DNA from: Simmondsia chinensis
Lineage: Eukaryota > Streptophyta > Magnoliopsida > Caryophyllales > Simmondsiaceae
Length of the DNA stretch: 64,000 bases
Reading direction: 5' to 3'
Assembly: GCA_018398585.1 (NCBI GenBank)
Contig: JAGTTD010000011.1
Span: 9,361,001 to 9,425,000, forward strand
The position numbers and the translations under genes were made by a program. Of the stretch, positions 49,478 to 59,251 are shown piece after piece (within the stretch, counting starts at the first letter, position 1; every line of letters begins with the position of its first letter). A model generated the notes under the pieces. That model made no database searches, was not told the DNA's origin, and was given only the letters and a program-made list of their open reading frames with translations.

Positions 49478-50407
49478 TGTTGTATCTTAATTGGTACCCA
49501 TATATCCTATATCATGCCTAGATATAAGATTTAGGGAGCTTAGATAAATAATAGGATTATTACAATACCAAAATGCACCACCAAATGTTAAAATTGAACT
49601 CAAAACACTGCATATAATAATCTGTGTAAAGAAATGGCAGAGCTGTAAATAAAGGCAAAATTTCAGTTAGGATTTCAGAATTTTTCTTGTTTTGTCATTG
49701 TCTAAAATTCCCCTACTGGTTTTTCCTGTTTGTTGCCCGTGCCACGTTGAATGTTGCGCAACTGTACCAACCTTCCGTTTTTTGCGTGATGTGTGTCGTC
49801 CCTCCAACAGCCCAGATCAACTGAGGTAGTGCAACATGAGCTGTAGGATCCGTGTTTCTTTTGACAAATCTTGGTCATTCCTTCAAGATTAATCAACGGC
49901 TTAGATTTGGATTTTTGGTACGGTTTGTGATTCAAATTCATTTTCTTAGTTTTACTTAACAGTTTTCTTTCTGCCTCTTCTCCCTACAGCTTTCTATGAG
50001 TGAAACCATAACCCTGATCCACTTCTTAGAGCTAATCCATGGAGGTTCTAAGCTTTATAGCCTAGATCCATGGAGGTATCTTGCTACTAGTGAGAAGACA
50101 TTACTGATTTAGGGTTAGATTTGTATGTTTTGGTCTTAGAAGCCATGTATTGAGTCTGCATTTGAGTTGTTGCATTGCAATTGGTTCTGTAAATTTGTAA
50201 TAATCGCTAATACAGTGGAGATCTCGCTAAAAATAGGGAGTTGAGGACTAGGACCATCTCTTTTGGTTCTGAACCTCATAAAAATCCTGGTGTTCTTTGT
50301 TTTATTGCTTTAGTTTCAAGATGTCGTGTTTGTAAATTCAATTCTTTTTTTACTTTTCGCGACTTGTAATTATTTAACTTAAGCCAACTTACATATTTGA
50401 GCCAACA
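49478..50407 (+). repeat. probable 3' LTR of copia element B
   Basis: It starts TGTTGTATCTTAATTGG right after the polypurine tract and probably ends ATTTGAGCCAACA, about 930 bp. It borders directly on a copia RT fragment of opposite orientation. It does not match the putative 5' LTR at 45398. The end is inferred from the CA dinucleotide and the switch of sequence type. Confidence 0.5.
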
Positions 50408-50810
50408 GTCCCTCTTTGTGAATAACGCCAAATAAGAGAAGAGTCTTAGAACACTTGAAGAACCACATGGAACTATCCTGTTTGAGCCTATATACTCTTA
50501 TGGAGCCAAAAAACAAACTCTAGCACTACCCTCGTTAGGTTATATCTCAAAGGAAGTATCATATAAACTTCCTCATATAAGTCCCCATGAAGACGGTGTT
50601 GTCAACATCTAACTCAAGAAGACACCAGTTAAGTTTAAGGGAAGGGCAAGGAGAACCTTAACAGTATTAAGCTTAGTAGCAAGAGAGAGGGTTTCAAAAT
50701 AATCAACCCTTCCCTTTGTGAAAAGCCTTTGGCAATGAGTTGAGCTTTATAATGAAGAACCTCATTAGTAAAATTCAGCTTTAGTCCCAATTACAACCAA
50801 CTACCCTCTT
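50408..50810 (-). pseudogene. fragment of another copia reverse transcriptase
   Basis: Read on the minus strand with frameshifts: a GTKAEF stretch, 'GRVDYFETLSLATKLNTVKVLLA' in pieces, an LDVDN-FLHGDL-like box and NEGSARVCFL followed by a K-IYGLKQ-S-like stretch. These are consecutive copia RT motifs. No catalytic YVDD is reached before the fragment ends at 50408. Confidence 0.6.
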
Positions 50811-51030
50811 GCCTAGGGGCAATGGTAGATGCAACATTGTGGCACTGTGGAGAAGTGCCCCTAATAAATTCTAGAAAAATACATAGTTAATATTATATTT
50901 GACTATTTATGTAAGTAAAAAGTCCAATGGCCCTGAATAATTTTCCAACAATTGCTAAGTTAATCTCATTTCCTATATTTCTATATCTGCTAAAGAATAA
51001 AATATTTTGCAAGTCATTGTAGATTTTGAG

Positions 51031-51234
51031 GCCGGTCCTGATATTCCCTGCACCTCATGCACACATTTCAAATGGAACCTTTTATATGTAATAAAATTCT
51101 AAAAATTATAATATTAAAACTTATTTATATTAACAACTAAGACTTTAAAGATACAATCCTCTAAAATTTGGGGCCCTTAAATTTCAGGGGCCCAAAGCAG
51201 GTGCTTGGGTTGCTTAGAGTTATGTCCGGCCCTG
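51031..51234. mobile_element. small hAT-type MITE
   Basis: The ends GGCCGGTCCTG and (reverse complement) CAGGGCCGGAC are flanked by GATTTTGA (51023-51030) and GATTTTGC (51235-51242), an 8-bp duplication with one mismatch. The 204-bp interior has the 'ggggcccttaaatttcaggg' phrase often seen in GGGCC-rich plant hAT MITEs. No coding capacity. Confidence 0.6.
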
Positions 51235-51442
51235 GATTTTGCTAAATTATAACCATTTAATATTGCATTAAGTTATTGTCACACAACCTTATTAGCATTT
51301 AAAACACCATAAATTTATGTAGATTTTTAGAATATTTCACTAGAAACATTTAGTACCTATTGGATTCTTAAATTAAGAACACTTCTCAAATTTTAAAGAG
51401 CGTACGACAAATAATTGGGTTATTCACATTTTAATAGCTTGA

Positions 51443-51447
51443 CATTT
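51443..51447. repeat. left target-site duplication CATTT of third non-autonomous LTR element
   Basis: CATTT is repeated exactly at 56663-56667 beyond the right LTR, fixing the borders of the element. Confidence 0.9.
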
Positions 51448-51984
51448 TGTTAAGATCGAGATTAAATCTGGATCTTAACCTAAGATAAAGAGAGTATGGG
51501 ATGAGAAAGAAGTGAAGTAGATGAGAAAATAGAGAGAGTTAGATGAGAGAAATAAGGTTTAATCTCAAAAAGATTGCTTTGATAGTTTTATTGAATGAAT
51601 AGGAATTACACAAGATCACCTACTTATAAGAATCTAGATACAATGCACTAAACTCTCTACCTTAACCAACTATTACAAAATATCTACTAATACCAAAATA
51701 TCTAACTAACTAACAACTAAACTATTGGCGCCGAGACCAACAACCACATGACAGCAGCATGCTTACTGTAGGACACCATACAGCTGCGAGCTACCAGATT
51801 ACAAGACAGATTAGCAGCCTATTAACACCTCATAGCTAGAACAACACTTAACTAAGACTAATACATCTTTATTAGCTAACGACCCCACAATAACAACACC
51901 AATTCAGCTACATATCAGCCCCCAGCAGCAGCTACCGAACACAGCATTATCCCCTCTCAAGTCTTGGATTCTCCAATCATAACA
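51448..51984 (-). repeat. left (3') LTR of third non-autonomous LTR element
   Basis: A 537-bp LTR. On the minus strand it begins TGTTATGATTGGAGAATCC and ends GATCTTAACA. It is nearly identical to the right LTR except for a short indel in a 'ctaacta' repeat near 51710, so this insertion is younger than the tandem one. GTTAAGATC/GATCTTAAC pairs at the U5 end. Confidence 0.9.
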
Positions 51985-52250
51985 TTCCCTTCCCCTTGAA
52001 AACATTCTTGTCCTCAAGAATGGAAGAGAGTGGACACAATGAAGATCACTTATTGCTTACGAAAAGATAGCTGAATTGATGAACTTCTTGCTGAAGTTCT
52101 ACAGCTGGAATGACATCTGAAACACTCCATCGGAAATGCAGCTGATACATGAGGATGACATCTTGTTTCGACTCAATGCTTGCGTTTGAATGTATAATAC
52201 TCCTCAGGACGCCTGCACTGATCAAACCAAACATCAACAACACATCCAAG
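51985..52250 (-). pseudogene. C-terminal remnant and pol-like tail of third element
   Basis: Next to the LTR the minus strand reads 'ttgaggacaagaatgttttc' then AAGGGGAAGGGAA, the chromovirus-like tail and polypurine tract. Upstream, 52249-52046 encodes MDVLLMFGLISAG, the counterpart of MNVLLMFGLISAD in an alternative frame of body 1 at 11572. In the tandem copies this frame overlaps the longer one, so which is the true frame is uncertain. Confidence 0.45.
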
Positions 52251-52331
52251 ACACTTTCTGATGCAGTTAATATAGCTCAAGGCTCGATATTGCTGCAGAG
52301 AATCATAAATCGCAGCAACAATTCTGCAATT

Positions 52332-52724
52332 CTACTTGTAAGATGCTGCATAACCGAATTTAAATGTCATTAAACCCATAAGACTGCATATGAAGTCCCT
52401 TATCATCTCGGGCAGCCTTCCAAATTCAAACCAATTGAATAGAGCAACAGCACACACTTTAGAGGACTTCCAATTACGGCTAACGCAATTCAACAACACA
52501 AACTTGACTATGAGCCTGAATGATTTCCACCGAGCTAAATTTCCAAAAGTATCAATCACTCTCCAAGGAAACAAGGTCACCATTTGTACTATCAATATAG
52601 CAAAGCTCACATCCCACAATTTGCAGTATACCAATACCAGATTATTCACCAAAACATCAACTTCCGCTTGTATCTCATTTTGCTCCTTATATATGAGCGA
52701 TATTCTGCCGTAATGTTGGTTCAA
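52332..52724 (-). CDS. unknown conserved ORF piece, third element
   Basis: 130 codons. The C-terminal half contains WFEFGRLPEMIRDFICSLMG, the counterpart of WFKFGRPPELLKDCICSFIG in body 1 and WFVFGRPPELLKDFICSFMG in body 2. Conservation in three copies argues that this was a translated protein in the ancestral element. No known domain. It is cut off from the next frame by stops, so today it is likely not functional. Confidence 0.45.
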   Translation of the reverse strand: MNQHYGRISLIYKEQNEIQAEVDVLVNNLVLVYCKLWDVSFAILIVQMVTLFPWRVIDTFGNLARWKSFRLIVKFVLLNCVSRNWKSSKVCAVALFNWFEFGRLPEMIRDFICSLMGLMTFKFGYAASYK

Positions 52725-52736
52725 AGAACCCTGTAA

Positions 52737-53705
52737 TCAAGGCTCGTTTTGAACCCATTTTCTTCTTAAATGAGCGAACATAGATCTCTTAACAATGAAC
52801 AAAAGTATGCTTGCAAAGTACACCAGCCCATGAAGCCAATGGAGCAACAAAGCAGCTGTGCATAATTCAGGTTCAAGACCTGATCTGGTCTTAACTCCTC
52901 TACTAAAGCATCTAATGATTTCTGTTGGAGTTAATCTTGATCTCCTGTTGATGTTTTCAACTGAGGCATGGTGATGACATCGTAGCTGATACATCTGACT
53001 CTTCCATTCAATGTAACCTGCTGCAACAATGGCCACATAACAGACTCTCAGTAAGTTGTAGTGAACGTACACCGACGGCCAAAATTTCAGCAGCTGTAAC
53101 CTCCAAACTTCAGTGGTTTCTTTGTCCTCAACTGAAGCCCTGCAGATAAACAACTTGCAAATATCCTCCCAACTGCATGGTGTCATCATAAGGCCCTTCG
53201 AGTTCTTGGTGAATGTGTGCAGGCTCCAAGAATGCTTGTTTCCATAGAGTTTAAACGACTTAACAGCAATAACAAAACCAAACTCAAGCTTCTTCTCGCG
53301 TTCTTGACCCGAGTACGGTCTTCCAGAGATTCTTACAGCAACTTGCCAAAATAACCGATCTTTGGATGCATTCAATTCAACAACTGACCTGTTCTTGCTC
53401 ACATACAGCCAACACTTATGCAGATCAGCTTGAGAATCAACCTCTGATTTTGGGGCTTGGGTTGCATCAGAATTAGATCTACATCTGTTTCTAAATTGCA
53501 TCTGATTTATGCTACTTGTTGTTGATTTAACATCTGTCAATGTACCACCAGATTTCCCCAAGGCGTCAGGGGGTCTACCATTATTGTTCTTAGATGAGTA
53601 CAAATCGACTTCACTCCATTGAGCATGCATTTGGATCAGGCCCTGCAACCCTTCCAGCTGAAATGATTCACCCACTTGCACTGGATTCACATCAGCATAT
53701 AGCAT
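52737..53705 (-). CDS. unknown 322-codon ORF, third element
   Basis: The longest uninterrupted frame in the window. The N-terminal third is polar and Ser/Asn-rich; the middle is rich in Trp, Lys and Phe (WQVAVRISGRPYSGQ, EREKKLEFGF). Near the C-terminus is a hydrophobic stretch, LLLHWLHGLVYFASILLFIV, that could span a membrane, followed by a basic end. I see no nucleic-acid enzyme motif. Its position matches the region missing from body 1 and present but broken in body 2. Translation is not shown, and the length may be fortuitous in a young insertion. Confidence 0.4.
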   Translation of the reverse strand: MLYADVNPVQVGESFQLEGLQGLIQMHAQWSEVDLYSSKNNNGRPPDALGKSGGTLTDVKSTTSSINQMQFRNRCRSNSDATQAPKSEVDSQADLHKCWLYVSKNRSVVELNASKDRLFWQVAVRISGRPYSGQEREKKLEFGFVIAVKSFKLYGNKHSWSLHTFTKNSKGLMMTPCSWEDICKLFICRASVEDKETTEVWRLQLLKFWPSVYVHYNLLRVCYVAIVAAGYIEWKSQMYQLRCHHHASVENINRRSRLTPTEIIRCFSRGVKTRSGLEPELCTAALLLHWLHGLVYFASILLFIVKRSMFAHLRRKWVQNEP

Positions 53706-53726
53706 TGCTGAGTTTCTGTCATTAGG

Positions 53727-53969
53727 TTATTGGATTTCTTCACTCAACACAAGAAAGAATAAGCCAAATACCCGCCTAAGGAACCAATAGAGCTTCCCAA
53801 CAAATGCAATCAACACCTGAGCAGAGGCTGTTCTATGCTTAGCTTTTCTATTGATATATAAGCCAGCTCCTGCTGGTCTTGAGCTTACATCTTCATAGAC
53901 AAGCTGAGCTACTGCTTCAACTTGTATGCCACTTCGGTTTATCCTCAATGTTGCATTGATCTTTTCCAT
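53727..53969 (-). CDS. unknown ORF piece, third element
   Basis: 80 codons starting MEKINATLRINR. Directly upstream in the same frame, before a stop, lies CSEWKNYMHKLQYFLNV, shared with body 2 (15095-15145). The two were therefore one reading frame in the ancestor. No domain recognised. Confidence 0.4.
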   Translation of the reverse strand: MEKINATLRINRSGIQVEAVAQLVYEDVSSRPAGAGLYINRKAKHRTASAQVLIAFVGKLYWFLRRVFGLFFLVLSEEIQ

Positions 53970-54039
53970 CTAAACATTAAGAAAATACTGAAGCTTGTGC
54001 ATATAATTTTTCCATTCAGAACAACTACAACAGATCACC

Positions 54040-54732
54040 CTAAACATGATGAATCTGGTCAGCACCTTTCAGTTGTTGTTTGTTCCAATTTCCAAGTGCT
54101 ATCATCTTTGTCTTCACTTGGCTTCGTGTACCAGTTGTGAGGTCATACCAGCAGCCCAACATATCTTCAAACCATCCATAATTCCTCAAGCAACTAACAG
54201 CAGCTACCATTTCTTCAAGGAGAAACTTTTGTAACAATTGAGACTTCAATGACACCAATTCTGGATTATGCAGTTTGCAACATGTAAAAGCCTTTTCCTC
54301 AAAGCTTGCTTTGATGTTAACTTCATAATGACCCACAGCCTCTACCATTTGTCCACCATTACTTGCACGACCACTGCATTGATCATCATCAAACAGCAAC
54401 ACCAGAGGTCTAGCTTTTCCAATCACTTGTAATTCATCCCTTTCCGGGTCAAAGGGACTGCCGACATCAATTACATCATTTGAAGCATCTATTGTACTAA
54501 TGTGGATCTGATCAGAAATCTGCCTCCCCACATTACATCCTTTGTACACATTCATTAGCTCAATTGGTTGCATCGGAACCAAGCTTTGTTTGTTGTGAAC
54601 CTTGAAATGCACTCTCGAAGCTTGATTACTTCTTTTCAGTAAAAATTCGACTCTTTTCAGCTTCATAGAGTCTTGAGAATCTTCTCCCGAATCAGGAGGC
54701 AACTTTTCATAGGAGTGTGTATTGGAATACAC
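54040..54732 (-). CDS. best conserved unknown ORF, third element
   Basis: 230 codons covering the region most similar among the three copies: SNTHSYEKLPPDSGEDSQ, MKLKRVEFLLKRSN, STIDASNDVIDVGSPFDPE, EVNIKAS, then NYGWFEDMLG.WYDL and RSQVKTKMIA. The matching frames are 10184-10996 in body 1 and 14241-15060 in body 2. Acidic and basic blocks alternate, and no zinc finger, protease or polymerase motif is visible. The protein is unassigned. It may be a divergent Gag-like structural protein or a protein captured from the host. Confidence 0.5.
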   Translation of the reverse strand: MYSNTHSYEKLPPDSGEDSQDSMKLKRVEFLLKRSNQASRVHFKVHNKQSLVPMQPIELMNVYKGCNVGRQISDQIHISTIDASNDVIDVGSPFDPERDELQVIGKARPLVLLFDDDQCSGRASNGGQMVEAVGHYEVNIKASFEEKAFTCCKLHNPELVSLKSQLLQKFLLEEMVAAVSCLRNYGWFEDMLGCWYDLTTGTRSQVKTKMIALGNWNKQQLKGADQIHHV

Positions 54733-54779
54733 TTTTTCTCCCCTCGAAAAAGGAGATCATCCCGATCCTGCTGATTGTC

Positions 54780-55742
54780 CTACCGACAGTGCATTTCAGC
54801 CACTCTAAGTTCGTAATCATTCACCCAACACAAGAGACCTTGCAAAGCATCCAAGATAATGTTGTTCTGGTCCTGAATTAGCACAACAGCATGCCCAAAA
54901 GTGAACTTAAGCATACTTTGATTTGTATTTGATGACACTACAGCAGCAACTCCCTGGTCCTGATCTGGTGGTCGAACAAAATGTTCTCTCATCCAGTGAG
55001 CAAGTCGCCTGTGTATTGAACTAGGAGGCTGAACAAGATGCCCTGCATTCAAAGTGTTCGGCCTGATGTGTGCTGAATGATCCTGAGGATGCACATTTTG
55101 TACACAATTCAAGCTAGACTGATTTTGCACTTGCTCGAATGCACGCACAGGAGATCTGGAAGTTACTTCAGCTGCTGGAATTGGATCTTGAGGACTAACA
55201 CTAGCTGTTTGAAGTTGAATTTCTAGATTAGCTGACACATTAACAACTTGAGGTTCACCTTGAGATCTTTCATCAGCTACTGCGGGTCTAACGGCCTCAC
55301 AATACACCTGATGATTCAATTCTTCAAAAGACCTCACAAGTTGAACAGCAGGAGAATTTGGCCTTCTAAATTGTTCTCGAATCTCAGCTAATTTAACTTC
55401 AAGTTGCTGCATTTGCTAATCAAATCGCATGTTAAACCTTTCTTCCCATTCTTATGATTGAAGAACGACCTGATCAGATATCTTTACCTCAATCGGCTGA
55501 GCTTGCTGATCAACCTTATCATTGATCTGCTGATTATTTTGATTCATTTGAAGTTGCATATCAATCTAATTCTGCCTTGATGTTTCTGCATTAGATTGCC
55601 TAATTTGAGCAACCACTGCCCTCAATTAAAGTTCCAATTGAGCATTCATGACCAGCTCCTGACCTGCTACAACACTGCTGCTAACAACCTCAGCGTGTGT
55701 CGACTTGGCAGTTCCTGATCTTGTTGTCACACCTCCATCCAT
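54780..55742 (-). pseudogene. gag-like N-terminal ORF, third element
   Basis: From an ATG at 55742 the minus strand encodes MDGGVTTRSGTAKSTH, a start of the 'TRSG' type seen in chromovirus Gag. It is followed by a Gln-rich, probably coiled-coil stretch with stops, then an open frame 55412-54780 (210 aa: EVKLAEIREQFRRP, later PPSSIHRRLAHWMREHFVRPP). Bodies 1 and 2 have an unrelated acidic ORF at this position. Similarity to Gag is by composition and start only; no capsid core is evident. Confidence 0.4.
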
Positions 55743-56101
55743 AATTCGCTCTTAAACTTCACAATGTGAATTAATCTGATTGATTTTCAAATTAATAGCA
55801 GCACAATCACTAGTTATGATCAACACTTTTTTTCTAAAATTCAAGATCAAATTTAAGATCACAAATTTGAATTTGATCTTCAATCACTGAATTCTGTTGT
55901 TTCGCTGCCAACAATGAGATCAACACAAGCTTGAATTCAAGGACTCACAATCGATCATTAATTGAACCTCTTTTTATGTGTTTTTTCAGGCACTTTTCTC
56001 CGCAATTTACAATAGAATTCATAACTGAATTCTTAAGCAAATTGCAATGCAATCAAAGGATATTTGATATCAAATCACGTTTGATTTGGAAGTCAAACGA
56101 G
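55743..56101 (-). other. leader of third element
   Basis: About 360 bp between primer site and first ATG, with 'gaattcagttatgaattct' and 'gatttgatatcaaat' motifs related to the longer leaders of the tandem copies. No coding frame. Confidence 0.5.
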
Positions 56102-56113
56102 GCTCTGATACCA
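56102..56113 (-). promoter_or_regulatory. primer-binding site of third element
   Basis: The minus strand reads TGGTATCAGAGC, an exact initiator tRNA-Met-type site, two bases inside the right LTR. Confidence 0.9.
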
Positions 56114-56115
56114 AT

Positions 56116-56662
56116 TGTTAAGATCGAGATTAAATCTTGATCTTAACCTAAGATAAAGAGAGTATCGGATGAGAAAGAAGTGAAGTAGATGAGAAAATAG
56201 AGAGAGTTAGATGAGAGAAAGAAGGTTTAATCTCAAAGAGATTGGTTTGATATTTTTATTGAATGAATACAAATTACACAAGATCACCTACTTATAAGAA
56301 TCTAGATACAATGCACTAAACTCTCTAGCTTAACCGACTATTACAAAATATCTACTAATACCAAAATATCTAACTAATATCTAACTAACTAAAAACTAAA
56401 CTATTGGCGCCGAGACCAACAACCACATGACCGCAGCACGCTTACTGCAGAACACCATACAGCTACGAGCTACCAGATTACAAGAGAGATTAGCAGCCTA
56501 TTAACACCTTATAGCTAGAACAACACTTAACAAGACTAATACATCTTTATTAACTAACGACCCCACAATAACAGCACCAATTCAGCTACATATCAGCCCC
56601 CAGCAGCAGCTACCGAACACAGCATTATCCCCCCTCAAGTCTTGGATTCTCCAATCATAACA
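56116..56662 (-). repeat. right (5') LTR of third non-autonomous LTR element
   Basis: A 547-bp LTR, collinear with 51448-51984 and ten bases longer through an extra 'ctaactaata' block. At its U5 end GTTAAGATC faces GATCTTAAC with a further AGAT/ATCT pairing inside. CATTT follows at 56663. Confidence 0.9.
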
Positions 56663-56667
56663 CATTT

Positions 56668-57115
56668 TTAAAAATAATAAAAATGACCTTGACCTTTTTG
56701 AATAAATAAAAAGATCTCTAACTTTTTGTGTTTTGATAAAAAGACCCCTCGCCGACGTGATGACATCATTTTTCATTGATAGAGCTAACATGGCAATTAT
56801 TATTTTATTAAATGCAACAATAAAATAACAAAAATACCCTTCAGTACCCTTATTCTTACTTTATAAGCACAAAATTCCAAATATTGTCTTATGTAAATAC
56901 TATCTGTTTTCACCTAATTTGCTTGAAAATATGGTTAATAAATGGTATTTTAATCATTTTATTGTAACATTGATTAAAAAGCAGTTGTCACGTCAGCTTT
57001 GCCGATAAAAAATGTCGTCGGCACATCAAAGAGGGGCCTTTTACAAAATCTTATGGGCATTTATATTAATTCAAAAATATCAAGATCCTTTTTGTTATTT
57101 GCAAAAATGTTAGGG
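56668..57115. mobile_element. MITE-like inverted-repeat element, interrupted by third LTR element
   Basis: The left arm ('aaaaatgaccttgacctttt', then AAAAAGACCCCTC and GACGTG) and the reverse complement of the right arm ('aaaaaggatcttgatatttt', then AAAAGGCCCCTC, GATGTGCCGACGACAT) pair over roughly 100 bp with mismatches. The extreme left end (TTGACATTTTT) lies beyond the LTR element, at about 51439-51447, so that element inserted within the inverted repeat. No transposase and no clear duplication; class uncertain. Confidence 0.45.
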
Positions 57116-57239
57116 TACTAAAATGTAAATCAGTCCTAAATATTTTGGCCTAGTAAACATAATTTTCTTATTCTAATTGAATTTTTCATATTTGTAGTTA
57201 ATAACTTTTATTGTTTGATGAACAAACTTTGAAGTTATT

Positions 57240-58027
57240 TAAAATATAAAATAAACTCCGAAACATTGGAAGTTGTTATAAGTGTTGATGTATTTTCAAA
57301 ATATGTAAAGAAAAGTATGTTAAAAGCTTGTTGAATACGTATATAAGTGTATTTGAGATTGTCCTGATATATGTTGAAGTGTTTAAATCTTGTTAGGGGT
57401 GTGTTTCGATACATGGGCCATGTGTGTCGACACACAATCCAACAGAACTGTAGGGGAACAGCTGTGTGTCGACATACATGGCCCATGTGTCGACACACAG
57501 CTCTTTTACAGAAGTGCACACAGAAAATCAATGTGTCGGCACACAAGTTTATAGTAAGCTTGTGTATCAATGTGTCTGTATAGACCTGTGTGTGGACACA
57601 CAGCTTCGACACACAAGTCTGTTTTGACGGTTTATTGCGTGCTTTGATCCTAGCTTTTGGCGGCTTTTTGTTTTGTTTTTGGGACGTCCCTCTACCCATA
57701 TATGCACATACATTCCTCACATTTTGGCACATGAATTGAATCAAAAGATTGAGAGGAAAAGTTTTCAAAGAGAGAATTAAAGGAAAACATCATTCCTTGA
57801 GTGCAAATTTTTGTGTACTTGTGAAAGAAACTTTAATCTCTATTCATCTCTATCAATCTCTCCCTTTACACACTCTCACTTCGTTTTTGGTTGTTGTTGT
57901 ATTCCCGAGGATATTTCATATACTGAAATAAACCTTAAGAAAAGTGATTACACGGCCTCAACACCTGAAATCCTTCAGTTACCCGGTTGCAAGGTTTTTG
58001 CAAGTATTTTAAAGATTTGCCCTAACA
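57240..58027 (+). repeat. 5' LTR of copia element C
   Basis: It ends TTGCCCTAACA. From 57587 onward it aligns with the 3' LTR 62031-62474 almost base for base. The upstream part (about 57405-57620) holds six variants of the palindrome TGTGTCGACACA. It matches the minus-strand solo LTR at 27932-28505. A TATA-like CATATATGC is near 57700. The exact start is unclear because the 3' copy lacks this part, and the start given is approximate. Confidence 0.65.
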
Positions 58028-58050
58028 AGATTTAATTTCTGATTTGGGAT

Positions 58051-58630
58051 ATGGCTTCATCTCTAAGGGAAATGATAGCCAATTTCGTGAAGTTAGATAG
58101 GTTTGATGGCGGTAATTTTCGCTGATGGCAGAGGAAGATGCACTTCCTCATTTCAACTCTGAATGTGGTGTATGTGTTGAATACACCATTCCCATCCCCC
58201 ACTTCTAAGAAGGAGGAGACTTTGGCCGAGCAGAGGGCCATACTGAAATAGGAGAATGATGACTACATCTACAGAGGGCACATACTAAACGGCATGACTT
58301 ACGCCCTATTTAACATCTACTCAAACGTGCCGACCGCAAAGGAACTATGGGACGCTCTCGAGGTGTGCTACATGGCTAAGGATGCTACAAGTAAAAAGTT
58401 CCCAGTTAGTCAGTTTAATAACTATAAAATTGTAGGTAATCGTCCTGTCATGGAGCAATTCCATGAAATTGAACGAATTTTGAATAATTTCAAATAACAA
58501 AATATGAACATGGATGATACATAGTTGTTTCGTCCTTGATTGACAAACTTCCCCCTTCGTGGAGAGACGTTAAGAAAAGTTTCAAACATAAGAAGGAAGA
58601 TACGTTAATGGAGGATTTGGCTAACCATTT
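58051..58630 (+). pseudogene. copia element C gag
   Basis: It starts MASSLREMIANF at 58051 and shows the typical copia Gag line: KLDRFDGGNF, a stop replacing Trp (58123), WQRKMHFLIS, ENDDYIYRGHILNGM, then VMEQFHEIERILNNF near 58450-58495. At least four stops or shifts interrupt it. Gag forms the particle in the cytoplasm in active relatives; this copy cannot. Confidence 0.75.
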
Positions 58631-59114
58631 GAGAATTGAGGAAGGCTAAAGGGTATAGGATGACAACAAGGACTGCCCCGGTGATGTTGGAAAAATCAAC
58701 ATCATGGAAGAAGGCTAGTCGAGCAAAGGATCCAAGAGAACCGCACACTTCTAAAAGAAGAAGGAGGACAAGAGGCCGAAAATGGTCTGTTGGGAGTGTC
58801 AAAAGCCCGGTCACTTATGTAGGGACTGTTACCGCCTTAAAAACAAGAAAGGCAAGGGGCCTGATCATCGCACCAAAAAGTCAACCAATAAGTTTGGAGC
58901 CATGATATTGGAAGTCAACCTAGTCGAGAGTGATAATTCTTGGTGGGTTGACTCGGGGGCCACAAAGCACGTATATAAGGACAAGGGGTTCTTCACAACT
59001 TTTGAACCCATAGACAAAGGAACTGTGTTGTTCATAGGTAATGGGACGGCTATACCGGTTAAAAGGAAGGAAAAGTTGACTTACTTTTCACCTTTGGAAA
59101 AACCCTTACTTTAA
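58630..59114 (+). pseudogene. copia element C nucleocapsid knuckle and protease
   Basis: A CX2CX4HX4C zinc knuckle (CWECQKPGHLCRDC, 58785-58826) is followed by a basic stretch and the aspartic protease site WWVDSGATKHV near 58940-58975. The knuckle and active-site DSGA are intact, but the frame ends at 59114 by a shift. Confidence 0.75.
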
Positions 59115-59251
59115 CCGATGTATGTTATGCCCCTGACGTGAAGAAGAATCTCGTGTTCGGTGGCCTACTAAATTGGTTTGGGTTCAAGTTGGCCTTTGAG
59201 GCTGACAAGTTTATTCTGTAAAAGGGGGGCGTCTTTTTCGGCAAAGGTTAT

